Source of the DNA: Paenibacillus tepidiphilus
GTDB lineage: Bacteria; Bacillota; Bacilli; Paenibacillales; Paenibacillaceae
Assembly (NCBI RefSeq): GCF_008635795.1
Contig: NZ_VWRQ01000026.1
Location: 29,181-93,180 of the forward strand
Direction of reading: 5' to 3'
DNA: 64,000 nt
A model generated the notes under the pieces. The model searched no databases. It was not told the origin of the DNA and was given only the letters and a program-made list of their open reading frames with translations. This document shows, one piece after another, positions 45,135 to 54,009 of the stretch. Every line of letters starts with the position of its first letter. The first letter of the stretch is position 1. The translations under genes were made by a program, and so were the position numbers.

Positions 45135-46306
45135 CGCTTCCCTTCCTCTGGTTTTGCGCGTTTCTCCTGGCGCATCAGTTCCTCCACGATGATCATCCGC
45201 TGAATCTCCGAGGTACCGTCGCCGATTTCTGTCAGCTTGGCGTCCCGGAAGTAGCGCTCCAGCGGCAAATCCCGGGAATACCCGTAACCGCCGAAGATCT
45301 GAATCGCATTCTTGGTGACACGGTTCACCATTTCCGAGGCAAACAGCTTCGCCTCAGAGGCTTCCTTCATATAAGGCTGTCCCGCTTCCTTCAGCCGTAC
45401 CGCCTTTTCGAGCAGCAGCTCCGAGGCGTTGATGCCCATTTCCATATCCGCCAGCATATTGCCGATGGATTGGAACTGGAACAGGTACTGGTCGAATTGC
45501 TTGCGTTGTCTGACGTATTCAAGACACTGCTTTCTCGACTCTTCCGCGATGCCGAGGGCAATGGCGGCCATTCCCAGCCTTGCGGATACGAGCGTATGAT
45601 GGAGAATCGGCAATCCGAAGTTCTTTTTGCCAATCAGCTGGCTTGAAGGTATCTTCACCTTGCTGAACGTTAAGCTGCCCGTATCTGATCCCCGCATGCC
45701 CAGCTTCTTTTCTTTGTGCTCCGATACCTGAACCCCGCGGGTCCCGCTCTCTACCACAAACAGGCTGATGCCCAGCGATTTCTTCTCGGGAGCCGTCTTG
45801 GCCGGGACGATGTAGTAGTCAGCGACATTGGCATTGGTAATAAACGCTTTGCTTCCGGTCAGCTCGAAATACCCGTCCTGCTCCACAGCTACAGTCGACA
45901 TGGAAGCCATATCCGACCCGCTTCCCGGCTCCGTCAGCGCGAATGCCCCGATTCGCTGGCCCAGGATCATCGGAATCAGAAAGCTTCGTTTCTGTTCTTC
46001 CGTACCGAACGCATCAATCGGCGTGCAGCTCAGGGTGCTGTGCGATACCAGCGTCATTGCCGTCGAAGCGCAGGTCCGGGCCAACCGGCGGATGACCGCC
46101 AGATATACGGAATAATTCAGTCCCAGCCCCTCATAGCTCTGCGAAAAAGGTATACCGGTCAGACCGAGCCTCCCCATCTCCTTGAAGGTCGCCATCGGAA
46201 ACCGTTCCTGTTCGTCAATCTCTTTGGCGACGGGGGCTACATGCTTGAGCACAAACTCTTCCGTCGTTTCCATTACATATTGGCGCAGCTCGATATCGTT
46301 CATCAT
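45122..46306 (-). CDS. Acyl-CoA dehydrogenase-family flavoenzyme of the NRPS cluster
   Basis: 394 residues, full ACAD fold: AFALTEPGSGSDMASM, GSKAFITNANVADYY, RKQFDQYLFQFQSIG and FGGYGYSRDLPLERYFRDAKL. The catalytic Glu of short/medium-chain ACADs (YEGT) is replaced: the motif reads IGDGTSEIQR with Asp363. The alternative isovaleryl-type Glu position is Ala (SARLGM). It probably passes electrons to the co-encoded ETF. With a free A enzyme and free carrier nearby, it could desaturate a carrier-bound aminoacyl group as in prolyl-to-pyrrolyl systems, or act in reverse as an enoyl reductase. It begins directly after the asnB-like stop. Confidence 0.88.
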   Translation of the reverse strand: MMNDIELRQYVMETTEEFVLKHVAPVAKEIDEQERFPMATFKEMGRLGLTGIPFSQSYEGLGLNYSVYLAVIRRLARTCASTAMTLVSHSTLSCTPIDAFGTEEQKRSFLIPMILGQRIGAFALTEPGSGSDMASMSTVAVEQDGYFELTGSKAFITNANVADYYIVPAKTAPEKKSLGISLFVVESGTRGVQVSEHKEKKLGMRGSDTGSLTFSKVKIPSSQLIGKKNFGLPILHHTLVSARLGMAAIALGIAEESRKQCLEYVRQRKQFDQYLFQFQSIGNMLADMEMGINASELLLEKAVRLKEAGQPYMKEASEAKLFASEMVNRVTKNAIQIFGGYGYSRDLPLERYFRDAKLTEIGDGTSEIQRMIIVEELMRQEKRAKPEEGKRWVR

Positions 46307-48082
46307 TCACACTCCAAATGTCTTGTGCCATAATTCCAGAGCGAGCATGGCATGGGCCGTCCGGAATATAGCCAGATTGTCCAGCTTGGCATAGTCCCCG
46401 CGTTTGTTCATGAAGTCTGCTACCTTCTTCCGGTCAAAATAATCAGAGATTCGGGAATTCCCCGACTCGACCAGCTCAAGCGCCGCGCCGCGCTGACGGA
46501 ATATCGATTTCGGATCTACCGGGAAAGGAAACGGCTTCTTCTTGCGGTCCACGATCTCAGCTGGCAGGAAAGCACGGCTTACTTCCTTCAGGAACCACTT
46601 CTCCGTATCGCCTTGCAGCTTATATTCGGACGGCAGGCAGGAGATCATTTCCACAATGCGGTAGTCGAGGAATGGGACCCTGACTTCGACGCTGGAGGCC
46701 ATGCTCATTTTGTCCTGACGCTCCAGCATCTCCAGCAGATAGACCTTAAGGAACATGTAGAGCACTTTGTTAAGCCTGTCCTTCGTATGGAAACGGGTCA
46801 TCATGCCTTCGATTGAATGCTGCAGACGGCTGCGGTAGCCGGTATTCGCTTCAATTTCGGGAACCAGCAGCCCGGATACCTCCGATTGATATGGCGCCCA
46901 GGGGAACTGGCTCATTCCGCCGGAAGCCGCTTCCTGGAGAAAAAAGAAATATCCGCCGAACAATTCGTCTGCGCCCTCCCCGGAGATGACCACCGTCGCC
47001 GCTTGCTTCACTTGACGGTAAAGCAGATACAGGGAAGGCGTTGTCAGCTCTACCGGCTTCTCCATATGCCAGGTCACCTGCCCCAGGATATCCGTGTACT
47101 CTGCCGGATCGAATAAATACTCGTGGTGATTGGTCGATAATTGGTCGGAGAGCAGGCGGGCATAACGGGTGTCGCTGGCCCCGTAATTCATCCGCACATT
47201 ATTCGAGAACTCCAGGGAGAAGGTATTGAGCCCAGAAGGGACAGACTTTACCGCCAAGGCCGTCAGCAGGCTGGAATCCAGTCCCCCGCTGAGGAGCGTG
47301 CCGAAGGGGACCTCGCTCATGAGTCGCATCTGCACGGCCTCCTCCAGCAGCGCGGCGAATTCCTCCTTCCACTGCCGGAGGGACCCGCCTTGCCGGCGGT
47401 TGTCATCCAGATTCAGCTCCCAGTAGCTTTTGATGTCCAGGCGTCCGTCCGCCACTGTCAGTTCACAGCCCGGAGGCAGGGAGCGGATGCCCTGAAACAT
47501 GGTCCGGTCCTCCAGAATGGCCGTACTGAACAAATACTCGGGAATGGCCGCAAGCTCCAGGTTCGCCTGTACATCCGGATGCTGCAAAATCGCTTTGATC
47601 TCGGAGGCAAAGATCACACAGCTGCTGTCGGCGTAATAGTAGAGCGGCTTGACACCCATGCGGTCCCGCGCGAGCAGCAAGGTCTCCCGTCCGGGGTCCC
47701 AGATGGCGAAAGCGAACATGCCGTTACACCGCTTGACCCAGTCCGGCCCATACTCCTCATAGCCGTGAATCAGCACCTCCGTATCGCAATCGGAACGGAA
47801 TTTGTGGCCTTTCAGCAAGAGTTCGGACTTCAGTTCTTTGTAGTTATAAATTTCACCGTTATACGTAATCCAGACGGACCCGTCTTCATTGCACATTGGC
47901 TGCTGGCCCAGATTCAGGTCAATAATGGACAGCCGCCGGTGACCCAGCCCGATATGCCTGTCCACATGGATTCCCGAACCGTCCGGACCGCGGTGAAGCA
48001 TCCTATCGTTGACCCGGCCCAGCAATTCCGGGGAGACCCGGTGATCCCGGTCCAAATGATAGATTCCGCATATCCCGCACAT
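46307..48082 (-). CDS. AsnB-type glutamine-dependent amidotransferase
   Basis: 591 residues. The N-terminal glutaminase domain begins MCGICGIYHLD, with Cys2 as the nucleophile, and includes RLSIIDL and YNGEIYNYKEL. The synthetase domain has the ATP-binding SGGLDSS and the conserved GEGADELFGGY. The family makes asparagine or, in secondary metabolism, forms amides or related bonds on other acids. In this cluster it more likely amidates a precursor or product carboxylate than makes free asparagine, but that is inference. 21-bp gap after the KamA-like gene; AGAGG precedes the ATG. Confidence 0.88.
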   Translation of the reverse strand: MCGICGIYHLDRDHRVSPELLGRVNDRMLHRGPDGSGIHVDRHIGLGHRRLSIIDLNLGQQPMCNEDGSVWITYNGEIYNYKELKSELLLKGHKFRSDCDTEVLIHGYEEYGPDWVKRCNGMFAFAIWDPGRETLLLARDRMGVKPLYYYADSSCVIFASEIKAILQHPDVQANLELAAIPEYLFSTAILEDRTMFQGIRSLPPGCELTVADGRLDIKSYWELNLDDNRRQGGSLRQWKEEFAALLEEAVQMRLMSEVPFGTLLSGGLDSSLLTALAVKSVPSGLNTFSLEFSNNVRMNYGASDTRYARLLSDQLSTNHHEYLFDPAEYTDILGQVTWHMEKPVELTTPSLYLLYRQVKQAATVVISGEGADELFGGYFFFLQEAASGGMSQFPWAPYQSEVSGLLVPEIEANTGYRSRLQHSIEGMMTRFHTKDRLNKVLYMFLKVYLLEMLERQDKMSMASSVEVRVPFLDYRIVEMISCLPSEYKLQGDTEKWFLKEVSRAFLPAEIVDRKKKPFPFPVDPKSIFRQRGAALELVESGNSRISDYFDRKKVADFMNKRGDYAKLDNLAIFRTAHAMLALELWHKTFGV

Positions 48083-48103
48083 GGCGCACCTCTCTTCCGG
48101 CGT

Positions 48104-49948
48104 TTAGTAGTAGTACCAGATGGTATCGTAATCGCGGATATCCTCGCCTATCGCCTGCAAATCGTTCAGATAGTCCGCAATCGGCTTGTCCTTGTAAATA
48201 TAGGTGTTCACGGGCGCCATGTATTTCTCCCAAGGATAAAATTCGTAGATTCTGCTGCCTTCCCCGTCGATCATGATAATCTCATGGTCCTGCCAGGCAT
48301 TCAGCTCGTTCTTGCCGAGGGACGGAACATTGAAGACCGGCTTGTCCGTCCGTACCGTCCCCGGCATCAGCCGCGCTTCCTCCTTCTGCTCTTGCAGAAG
48401 ACGGGCAATCGGCACCTTGAAATCCTCTGTTTCCTCTTTGGCCTTCAGATTGAACAGGTAGTAGGGAGTAATTCCAATGCTCTTCAGCTCTTCCCGCAGG
48501 AAGCAGGTTTCGAATCTGCGGCTGTTGAACCGTGTAAAGACCTGCTGATTCAAGACATCAATTCCCAGACGCTTTAATTGGCCCACCGCTTCGGCCATTT
48601 CGGCGGAGATTTCATAGGCATGCTCGACATGGGTCACAATCGTTATAGTCTGGTGCGGCGGGCGGTGGTAGCGGCGCAACAGGTCCAGTAATTCTTCGTT
48701 AAAACGCATCGGCAAGGTAACAAGCGTCCGGGTGCCGATGCGGATTCTCCGGATATGCGCCATCTCCGCAAAGCCGGCAAGAATGCGTTCGAGCTTGGCG
48801 TTGCCCAGTGTGAGCGGATCGCCGCCGGTAATCAGCACCTCGTGAATGCCCGGATTGCTGCTGAACCATTCCAGGGATTGCTGCAGATTCGCGGACGGCG
48901 GGTCGGCAAGCTGGTCCCCCGTCTCGGACAGCTCCCAATTCCGCTGACAATAGACGCATATCTGTGGACACCACAGAAATGGCTTAATGATCGCTATGTG
49001 CGGATAGCGCCGGGTGACATGGTCCTCGGGTGAGGTGTCCGTCTCCCGCATGAAATCCTCTGCTTCCAGCCGGACCTCACCGTCCAGCATCCGCCGGATA
49101 TATCCGGGGCCGGGAATGACCTGGGCACGCAGGCAGCGATCCGCTGCATTCTCGCCGGGGCTGCGCTCCATCAGGGATAGATAGAACGGAGTGATGCCGA
49201 AGGCCAGTCCGTGCGCCTCCGCTGCCTGAATGCCTTTGATTTCGCTGTCAGACAAATCAATAATCTCCTGAATCTGCTCCGCATCCTTGTAAATATGCTT
49301 CAGGTGCCACCGGTAGTCGTCCCATTCTTCCGCCGAGCTGTTCAGCTTCCCTAGGATAAGCGCCCGGTTCTCGTATCTTCGGCTGATGATCTCCGCTTCC
49401 ATTCCGGAGCGGTAACCGTTCTTGAGCTTCACCGCTTCATACTGGTCTGTCTTCCCGTTCAGATACTGTGACCGGACGATGGCTGCCTCCCGCCCATGCC
49501 GGCCAACGAAGCCGGGCACTTCACGGATACAGATGCCGGATTTCGAATAAATCCCGGAGAGTCCGATGACACCTTTGAACAGATGCTTCATCTCTTCCAG
49601 AAAAGCGTCGCTGATCCCCGTCCATTCCTCGTCGGCCCAATGCATCGTAGCCAGCCGGTGCAGCGCGGAAATGCAGCTGAAGCCGGTCTTGTGTTCGCTT
49701 CCGGGTGAAATGATCGTCCGGAACACCTGGATGCAGTCCCGGGTGTTCTTCTTCTCCAGCGGATGCAGCAGGCATCCGGCATCGAGAACATTTTGCTCAC
49801 AACGGTTGAGGTAAGCATAAAGCTCCAGCCGTGCCTCCTCGACTGTCGGACTAAGGACCAGCAGGCGCAGAATTTCCGGGTTGGCATCGAGCAGCTCGGA
49901 TATTTTGGCCCGGGATACAGCCGGGGCTCTACCGATGCCGGTTACCAT
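48104..49948 (-). CDS. KamA-type radical SAM aminomutase-like protein with long N-terminal extension
   Basis: 614 residues, against about 400-470 for lysine 2,3-aminomutase. The radical SAM core begins near 310, with Cys327, 331 and 334 in CPQICVYC. KamA-family blocks are EVLITGGDPLTL, IRIGTRTLVTLP and NQQVFTRFN. Lys in VPSLGKNEL sits where KamA enzymes hold PLP. The two Asp residues that bind the substrate side chain in lysine 2,3-aminomutase (Asp293, Asp330) do not appear conserved by eye, so lysine is an unlikely substrate. The N-terminal 300 residues have no domain I recognise. The ATG overlaps the PP-loop stop. It may supply a beta-amino acid. Confidence 0.82.
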   Translation of the reverse strand: MVTGIGRAPAVSRAKISELLDANPEILRLLVLSPTVEEARLELYAYLNRCEQNVLDAGCLLHPLEKKNTRDCIQVFRTIISPGSEHKTGFSCISALHRLATMHWADEEWTGISDAFLEEMKHLFKGVIGLSGIYSKSGICIREVPGFVGRHGREAAIVRSQYLNGKTDQYEAVKLKNGYRSGMEAEIISRRYENRALILGKLNSSAEEWDDYRWHLKHIYKDAEQIQEIIDLSDSEIKGIQAAEAHGLAFGITPFYLSLMERSPGENAADRCLRAQVIPGPGYIRRMLDGEVRLEAEDFMRETDTSPEDHVTRRYPHIAIIKPFLWCPQICVYCQRNWELSETGDQLADPPSANLQQSLEWFSSNPGIHEVLITGGDPLTLGNAKLERILAGFAEMAHIRRIRIGTRTLVTLPMRFNEELLDLLRRYHRPPHQTITIVTHVEHAYEISAEMAEAVGQLKRLGIDVLNQQVFTRFNSRRFETCFLREELKSIGITPYYLFNLKAKEETEDFKVPIARLLQEQKEEARLMPGTVRTDKPVFNVPSLGKNELNAWQDHEIIMIDGEGSRIYEFYPWEKYMAPVNTYIYKDKPIADYLNDLQAIGEDIRDYDTIWYYY

Positions 49949-50961
49949 TCAGGCACAAGCTCTCCAAGGGCTGCTTCCACTTCGGCCGCAAGGACCTCCG
50001 TTATCCGCTCCGGATCAGATACTCTGCGGATAGCTTCATCGCGGCTGATGATCTTTTGCCGGACCAGCATGCTCATTTCAAAATCATAAGGATGAAAATG
50101 ATAGGTTTCACAATGCTTCTTGATGCCCAGAGAATTCAGCTTGCAATTCGTAGAGTTGGGATCGACATCGGTCGGCTTGCTCCAGCCCAGAGCGGCAATT
50201 TCACGGTAGATGAGCTGCTCGTCATATCCAAGAATCGGGAACGGATTGATGGTATACGGAAACGGCTTGGTCTTATACTCCTCCCGCGTGAGCATCAGCA
50301 GATCATACAGCCGTTCATCTCCCAGTTGATCCACCAGCGGCTTGAACAGCCTGCGCCGAAGGGCATAGGGGATCGTGTTATCCCGGAAGATCAGCTCATT
50401 CTCCGACTGGATCATTTGGCCGGGACTGTTCCCCAGCATCACCATGGGAATGCCTTTCTCTATCGCTACTCTCAGCGCCATCGTGGATACCATGCGGATA
50501 CAGGAAATGCAGATCCCGCTGCCGAACTTGGTCAGATGATCGGGATACATCCGGTGGCCGCAGCTTTGGGCAAAAATCCGGTTCATCGACGACTGTCCCG
50601 GTCTGACGATCAGATGATCTACATTCAGCCTGCCTAATACCGTCCGCATATTCCGGAATGAAGCCTCCGACATATAACCATTGTCAAAGGTAACCGCGAG
50701 AATAGACAATTGGTAAGCCGATTGCAGACGGTGAATCAGGTAGGTACTGTCTTTGCCGCCGCTGTAGGCGACAAGCGCGTCATAGGTCCTGCCGTGTCCA
50801 CGGTTATCACGGATAATGGTCTCAAGCTTGTCCTTCAGTGACTCTCCTGCAAATGGCTGATTCCCTTCTCCGGCCTCCAGGCAGTACTGGCAGACACCGC
50901 TCTCATCGAAGCGGATTCCGGGAAACGTATCGGGCAATATACAAGCTGTGCAGCGTTTCAT
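49942..50961 (-). CDS. PP-loop ATPase, WbpG/PseA-like amidotransferase relative
   Basis: 339 residues. A zinc-type N-terminus, CTACILPDTFPGIRFDESGVCQYC, matches the N-acetyl sugar amidotransferase (WbpG/PseA) family. The PP-loop SGGKDST begins at Ser67. Two further cysteines lie in GSGICISCIR. The family adenylates a substrate carbonyl and transfers nitrogen; related PP-loop enzymes transfer sulfur, including one used for thioamides in closthioamide. No sugar genes are nearby, so an amidine- or thioamide-forming tailoring step is a fair hypothesis. ATG 50961 has GGAGGGG upstream; 34 bp follow the adenylation gene. Confidence 0.8.
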   Translation of the reverse strand: MKRCTACILPDTFPGIRFDESGVCQYCLEAGEGNQPFAGESLKDKLETIIRDNRGHGRTYDALVAYSGGKDSTYLIHRLQSAYQLSILAVTFDNGYMSEASFRNMRTVLGRLNVDHLIVRPGQSSMNRIFAQSCGHRMYPDHLTKFGSGICISCIRMVSTMALRVAIEKGIPMVMLGNSPGQMIQSENELIFRDNTIPYALRRRLFKPLVDQLGDERLYDLLMLTREEYKTKPFPYTINPFPILGYDEQLIYREIAALGWSKPTDVDPNSTNCKLNSLGIKKHCETYHFHPYDFEMSMLVRQKIISRDEAIRRVSDPERITEVLAAEVEAALGELVPEW

Positions 50962-50995
50962 TCTTGAACTCCCCTCCCTCGCCGGATAACCGGCC

Positions 50996-52495
50996 TTATA
51001 ATTGCGAACGGCTGATTTTGAAATTGGCGGTCCGGGGAAGCTCCCGGACAAACTCCACGCGGCGGGGAATCATATAATGCGGCAGGTGGCGGCGGCTGTA
51101 GCGCAGAACGGCATCGCTGTCCAAGGAGATTCCTTCCTCGCATACCACCAGTGCTTTGATCCCGTCCGGCTGATCCTGGGCAATATCCCGGGTAACAGCC
51201 ACTTCCTTGACACCTTCCAGCTTCAGCAGCGCTTCTTCAATCTCCTCAGGACTGACGCGGAACCCCATGGATTTCAGCAGCATATCCTTTCTTCCCAGGA
51301 AATACAGATACCCGTCGGCATCTCGCTTTCCCAAATCACCGGTATAAAGCGATGAACCGCGAAAGACCCTGGCAGCCTGCTCCGGACGGTTCCAATATCC
51401 CGGTGAGATAAACACGCCCTCATGGACGATCTCCCCTTCTTCCTCCGGACCGCAATCCTGTCCGGCTTCATTCACCACTCTTATGGTTACACCCGGAAGC
51501 GGCTTGCCGACAGATCCGGGGCGATCGGCGGATTCTTCCGGCAGCAGACAAGTGGAACGGAAGGCTTCGGTGGTGCCGTACATCATATAGAATTTAGTGT
51601 CAGGAAGAACCTGCTTCAGCTCTGCCAGTTCCTTCGCCGGAAAGCTCTCGCCAATGATAGTTACATAGCGAAGCTCGTTGTACCGTTGTTTGATGAATGG
51701 AGAATGCCGCTGCATAAGCATCCGCCAAAAAGACGGCACGGCATGAAAGCCCGTAATGCGCTGCTCCAGCAGGGTCTTGACGATATCCTTGGGAAAGAGC
51801 GATTCCTGCAGCACCAGCGTCGCTCCGACATGCACAGCGGTAAACAACTGGCTTAAGGCTCCGTCGAAGGAGAACGGCGATACGCTGATAATCCGGTCCT
51901 CCCGGGTATTCTCAAGCAGCCGGGCTGAAATTTCTGTCGCATCCTTAAAAATTCGATGGGTGACAATAATTCCTTTGGGTCTGCCGGTAGACCCGGATGT
52001 ATAAATAAGAGCGGCAGGCTCAGAACCATCACCAGTGCAATCAATGGCGGGAGGCAGGACAGAATATGCTTCCGGATGGAACCCCAATTCTCCGTGAACC
52101 GCCCCTGCACCAAAAGTTACAACCTGACAATCGCTTTCTGTCAGCATGCCGGACTTCGCCCAGATTCTTTGCTTGGATTCGTGCAGAAACAGCAGCCGGA
52201 TTCCGCAATCCCGGATAATATGTGTCAGCTGCTCCTCCTTAAAGTGAGGATTCAGATGTACAAACACGGCTCCAGCCTTCATTGCCCCAAACAAGAGTGG
52301 TATTTCCTCCAGACATTTCGGCGAGAAAATGCCGACGCGTTCGCCCCTGCCAATTCCATGATCCATCAGGAAGCGGGCCACCTGGTTGGAAGCTTCTTCG
52401 GCTTCGCGATAAGTATATTGACGGTCACCGCCTATTACCGCTACTTTATCCGGTAACTCCGCAGCCGCCCGGGTCAGCGCTTCATACACCCACAT
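50996..52495 (-). CDS. Free-standing adenylation enzyme (AMP-ligase)
   Basis: 499 residues, ANL superfamily: YTSGSTGRPKGIIVTH, MMYGTTEAF, YTGDLG, FLGRKDMLLKSMGFRVSPEEIEEALL, and the catalytic lysine in TANFKISRSQL. Asp at the amino-group position (FSFDGALS) suggests an amino acid substrate, but the by-eye line DGSHTIMRSK matches no code I know. ATG 52495 overlaps the carrier gene's stop by 14 bp, and the two probably work as a loading pair. The set of free A, free carrier and ACAD parallels prolyl-carrier systems of pyrrole biosynthesis. Confidence 0.88.
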   Translation of the reverse strand: MWVYEALTRAAAELPDKVAVIGGDRQYTYREAEEASNQVARFLMDHGIGRGERVGIFSPKCLEEIPLLFGAMKAGAVFVHLNPHFKEEQLTHIIRDCGIRLLFLHESKQRIWAKSGMLTESDCQVVTFGAGAVHGELGFHPEAYSVLPPAIDCTGDGSEPAALIYTSGSTGRPKGIIVTHRIFKDATEISARLLENTREDRIISVSPFSFDGALSQLFTAVHVGATLVLQESLFPKDIVKTLLEQRITGFHAVPSFWRMLMQRHSPFIKQRYNELRYVTIIGESFPAKELAELKQVLPDTKFYMMYGTTEAFRSTCLLPEESADRPGSVGKPLPGVTIRVVNEAGQDCGPEEEGEIVHEGVFISPGYWNRPEQAARVFRGSSLYTGDLGKRDADGYLYFLGRKDMLLKSMGFRVSPEEIEEALLKLEGVKEVAVTRDIAQDQPDGIKALVVCEEGISLDSDAVLRYSRRHLPHYMIPRRVEFVRELPRTANFKISRSQL

Positions 52496-52745
52496 TCCGC
52501 TGCCGCTCTCCGCTCTTCTGGTTAACCAGCTCGTATAAGCCTGCAATGGTACCGAACTGTTGAATATCCACATCCTCATCCGTAAGTTCAACGCCATAGG
52601 TATTCTCCAGGTGCGAAATCATATCCAGCACATCCAATGAGGTCAACAAACCGGATTCAAACAAGTGATCGGATGGCTCCAGGCCTTCTTCACCCGTAAG
52701 CTTGACAATATAGGCAGTGATCTCTGCCAGCAGCGTATTACTCAT
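52482..52745 (-). CDS. Free-standing acyl/peptidyl carrier protein
   Basis: 87 residues. The phosphopantetheine site is Ser36 in ESGLLTSLDVLDM, followed by a helix HLENTYGVELTDEDVD, typical of acyl/peptidyl carriers. ATG 52745 has AAGGAG 9-10 bases upstream; an in-frame ATG at 52754 is less well placed. It needs a phosphopantetheinyl transferase, which is not encoded in the window. It probably carries the starter group loaded by the adjacent adenylation enzyme to the first NRPS condensation domain. Confidence 0.9.
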   Translation of the reverse strand: MSNTLLAEITAYIVKLTGEEGLEPSDHLFESGLLTSLDVLDMISHLENTYGVELTDEDVDIQQFGTIAGLYELVNQKSGERQRNVGV

Positions 52746-52800
52746 AAGTGACACTCTCCTTGGTATTTGATATTTAAAAGGCTATGGCTATCCGCTCAGC

Positions 52801-54009
52801 TCAATCCATTCCGTTCCGGCTCCGTGCTGCCCTCCTCTCCCGGATACGCTCACTCAGCCTCGGCAGGACTTGCCGTACATCACCGACGATACCGTAATCT
52901 GCATATTGAAAAATGGGAGCATCGCGGTCGCTGTTGATAGCGATGACCCTGTCCGCCTGATCCATTCCTATGGTGTGCTGCAATGCGCCGGAAATCCCGC
53001 AGGCGATGTAAAGCTGCGGCCGGACTATCGTTCCCGACTGCCCGATCTGGTGTGTGACATCCAGCCAGCCGGATTCGACAACCGCCCGGGTTGCCCCGAT
53101 TCTTGCATCCAGAAGATCGGCCAGTTCATACACCGAATCAAGCTGCTCCGCACAGCCGATGCCTCTGCCGACTGCCACAATAATTTGAGCGTTCGCAAAA
53201 TCATTCCGCAGCCGTTCTATCTTGCGGCTCTCCAGCAATTCATAGACCGAATTCAGCCCGGAGATGTCGTCCGTCCGGTTCACGATAAGTCCGCCGGAGG
53301 GCTGATATACAGGAGGAGGACGGAACGCCCCCTCCTTCAGCGTGGCCATTTGCGGGCGATGGCGCGGGATATGAATATCCGCCATTAGCTGTCCCCCGAA
53401 TGCCGTCCGGGTTACAACCAATCCTTCATGCTGCGGATCTATTGCTGCTTGAATACAGTCGGCGCATAAGCCGGTGTGCAGCCGTACGGCGGCATACCCC
53501 ATCACCGAACGTTCAAGGCTTCGGTCGCCGGACAGTACAATGGACGGGCCCAGTTCTTTAAGCCAATCTGTTACCAGTCCGGCATGCAGGTCCACTGCGT
53601 AGGGGGTTAGCCTGGAATGCTCGGCCATCCATACCTCATCGGCGCCGCAGCGGATAGCTTCTTCGGCAGCCTCATGAACATATTCGCCGAGCAGGAAGGC
53701 GGTCAGCCGTTGCCTGTTGTGTTCCTTAAGCCTTAATCCGGCGCCAAGCACTTCCAGCGAACCTTCCGACAATCTGCCCGCTGTAGCGGTCAAGTACAAA
53801 CAAATCCCGCGCTGCTCAGCGGTTTCGACCGGATCATCATGCATTTCATCGGATATGGCGTCCATCGGGCAGGAGTCACGGCACATCCCGCAATCCGTAC
53901 ATAAGGCTTCGTCAATTACAAGGTCATGCGATGCTGTGGAGATTGCATTGAAGAAACATTGCGAGACACAATTCAGACAGCGGGAGCACCGCGCTGTACA
54001 TATTCTCAT
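52801..54009 (-). CDS. etfA: Electron transfer flavoprotein alpha subunit fused to 2[4Fe-4S] ferredoxin
   Basis: 402 residues. Residues 1-60 form a ferredoxin domain with both cluster motifs complete: CSRCLNCVSQC and CTDCGMCRDSCP. The ETF alpha part follows, with FAD signature YIACGISGALQHTIGM and ADYGIVGD near the C-terminus. Ferredoxin-fused EtfA occurs in anaerobic enoyl-CoA reductases and lactate dehydrogenases, some of which bifurcate electrons. Here it could link the ACAD to a ferredoxin pool, which the dehydratase activase also needs. The ATGA overlap with etfB shows coupling. Confidence 0.92.
   Translation of the reverse strand: MRICTARCSRCLNCVSQCFFNAISTASHDLVIDEALCTDCGMCRDSCPMDAISDEMHDDPVETAEQRGICLYLTATAGRLSEGSLEVLGAGLRLKEHNRQRLTAFLLGEYVHEAAEEAIRCGADEVWMAEHSRLTPYAVDLHAGLVTDWLKELGPSIVLSGDRSLERSVMGYAAVRLHTGLCADCIQAAIDPQHEGLVVTRTAFGGQLMADIHIPRHRPQMATLKEGAFRPPPVYQPSGGLIVNRTDDISGLNSVYELLESRKIERLRNDFANAQIIVAVGRGIGCAEQLDSVYELADLLDARIGATRAVVESGWLDVTHQIGQSGTIVRPQLYIACGISGALQHTIGMDQADRVIAINSDRDAPIFQYADYGIVGDVRQVLPRLSERIRERRAARSRNGMD

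Noticed and set aside
49942..50961. Flagellin or O-antigen sugar amidation gene
   Set aside because: Family similarity is real, but no nonulosonate or polysaccharide genes are near and both neighbours are biosynthetic cluster genes.
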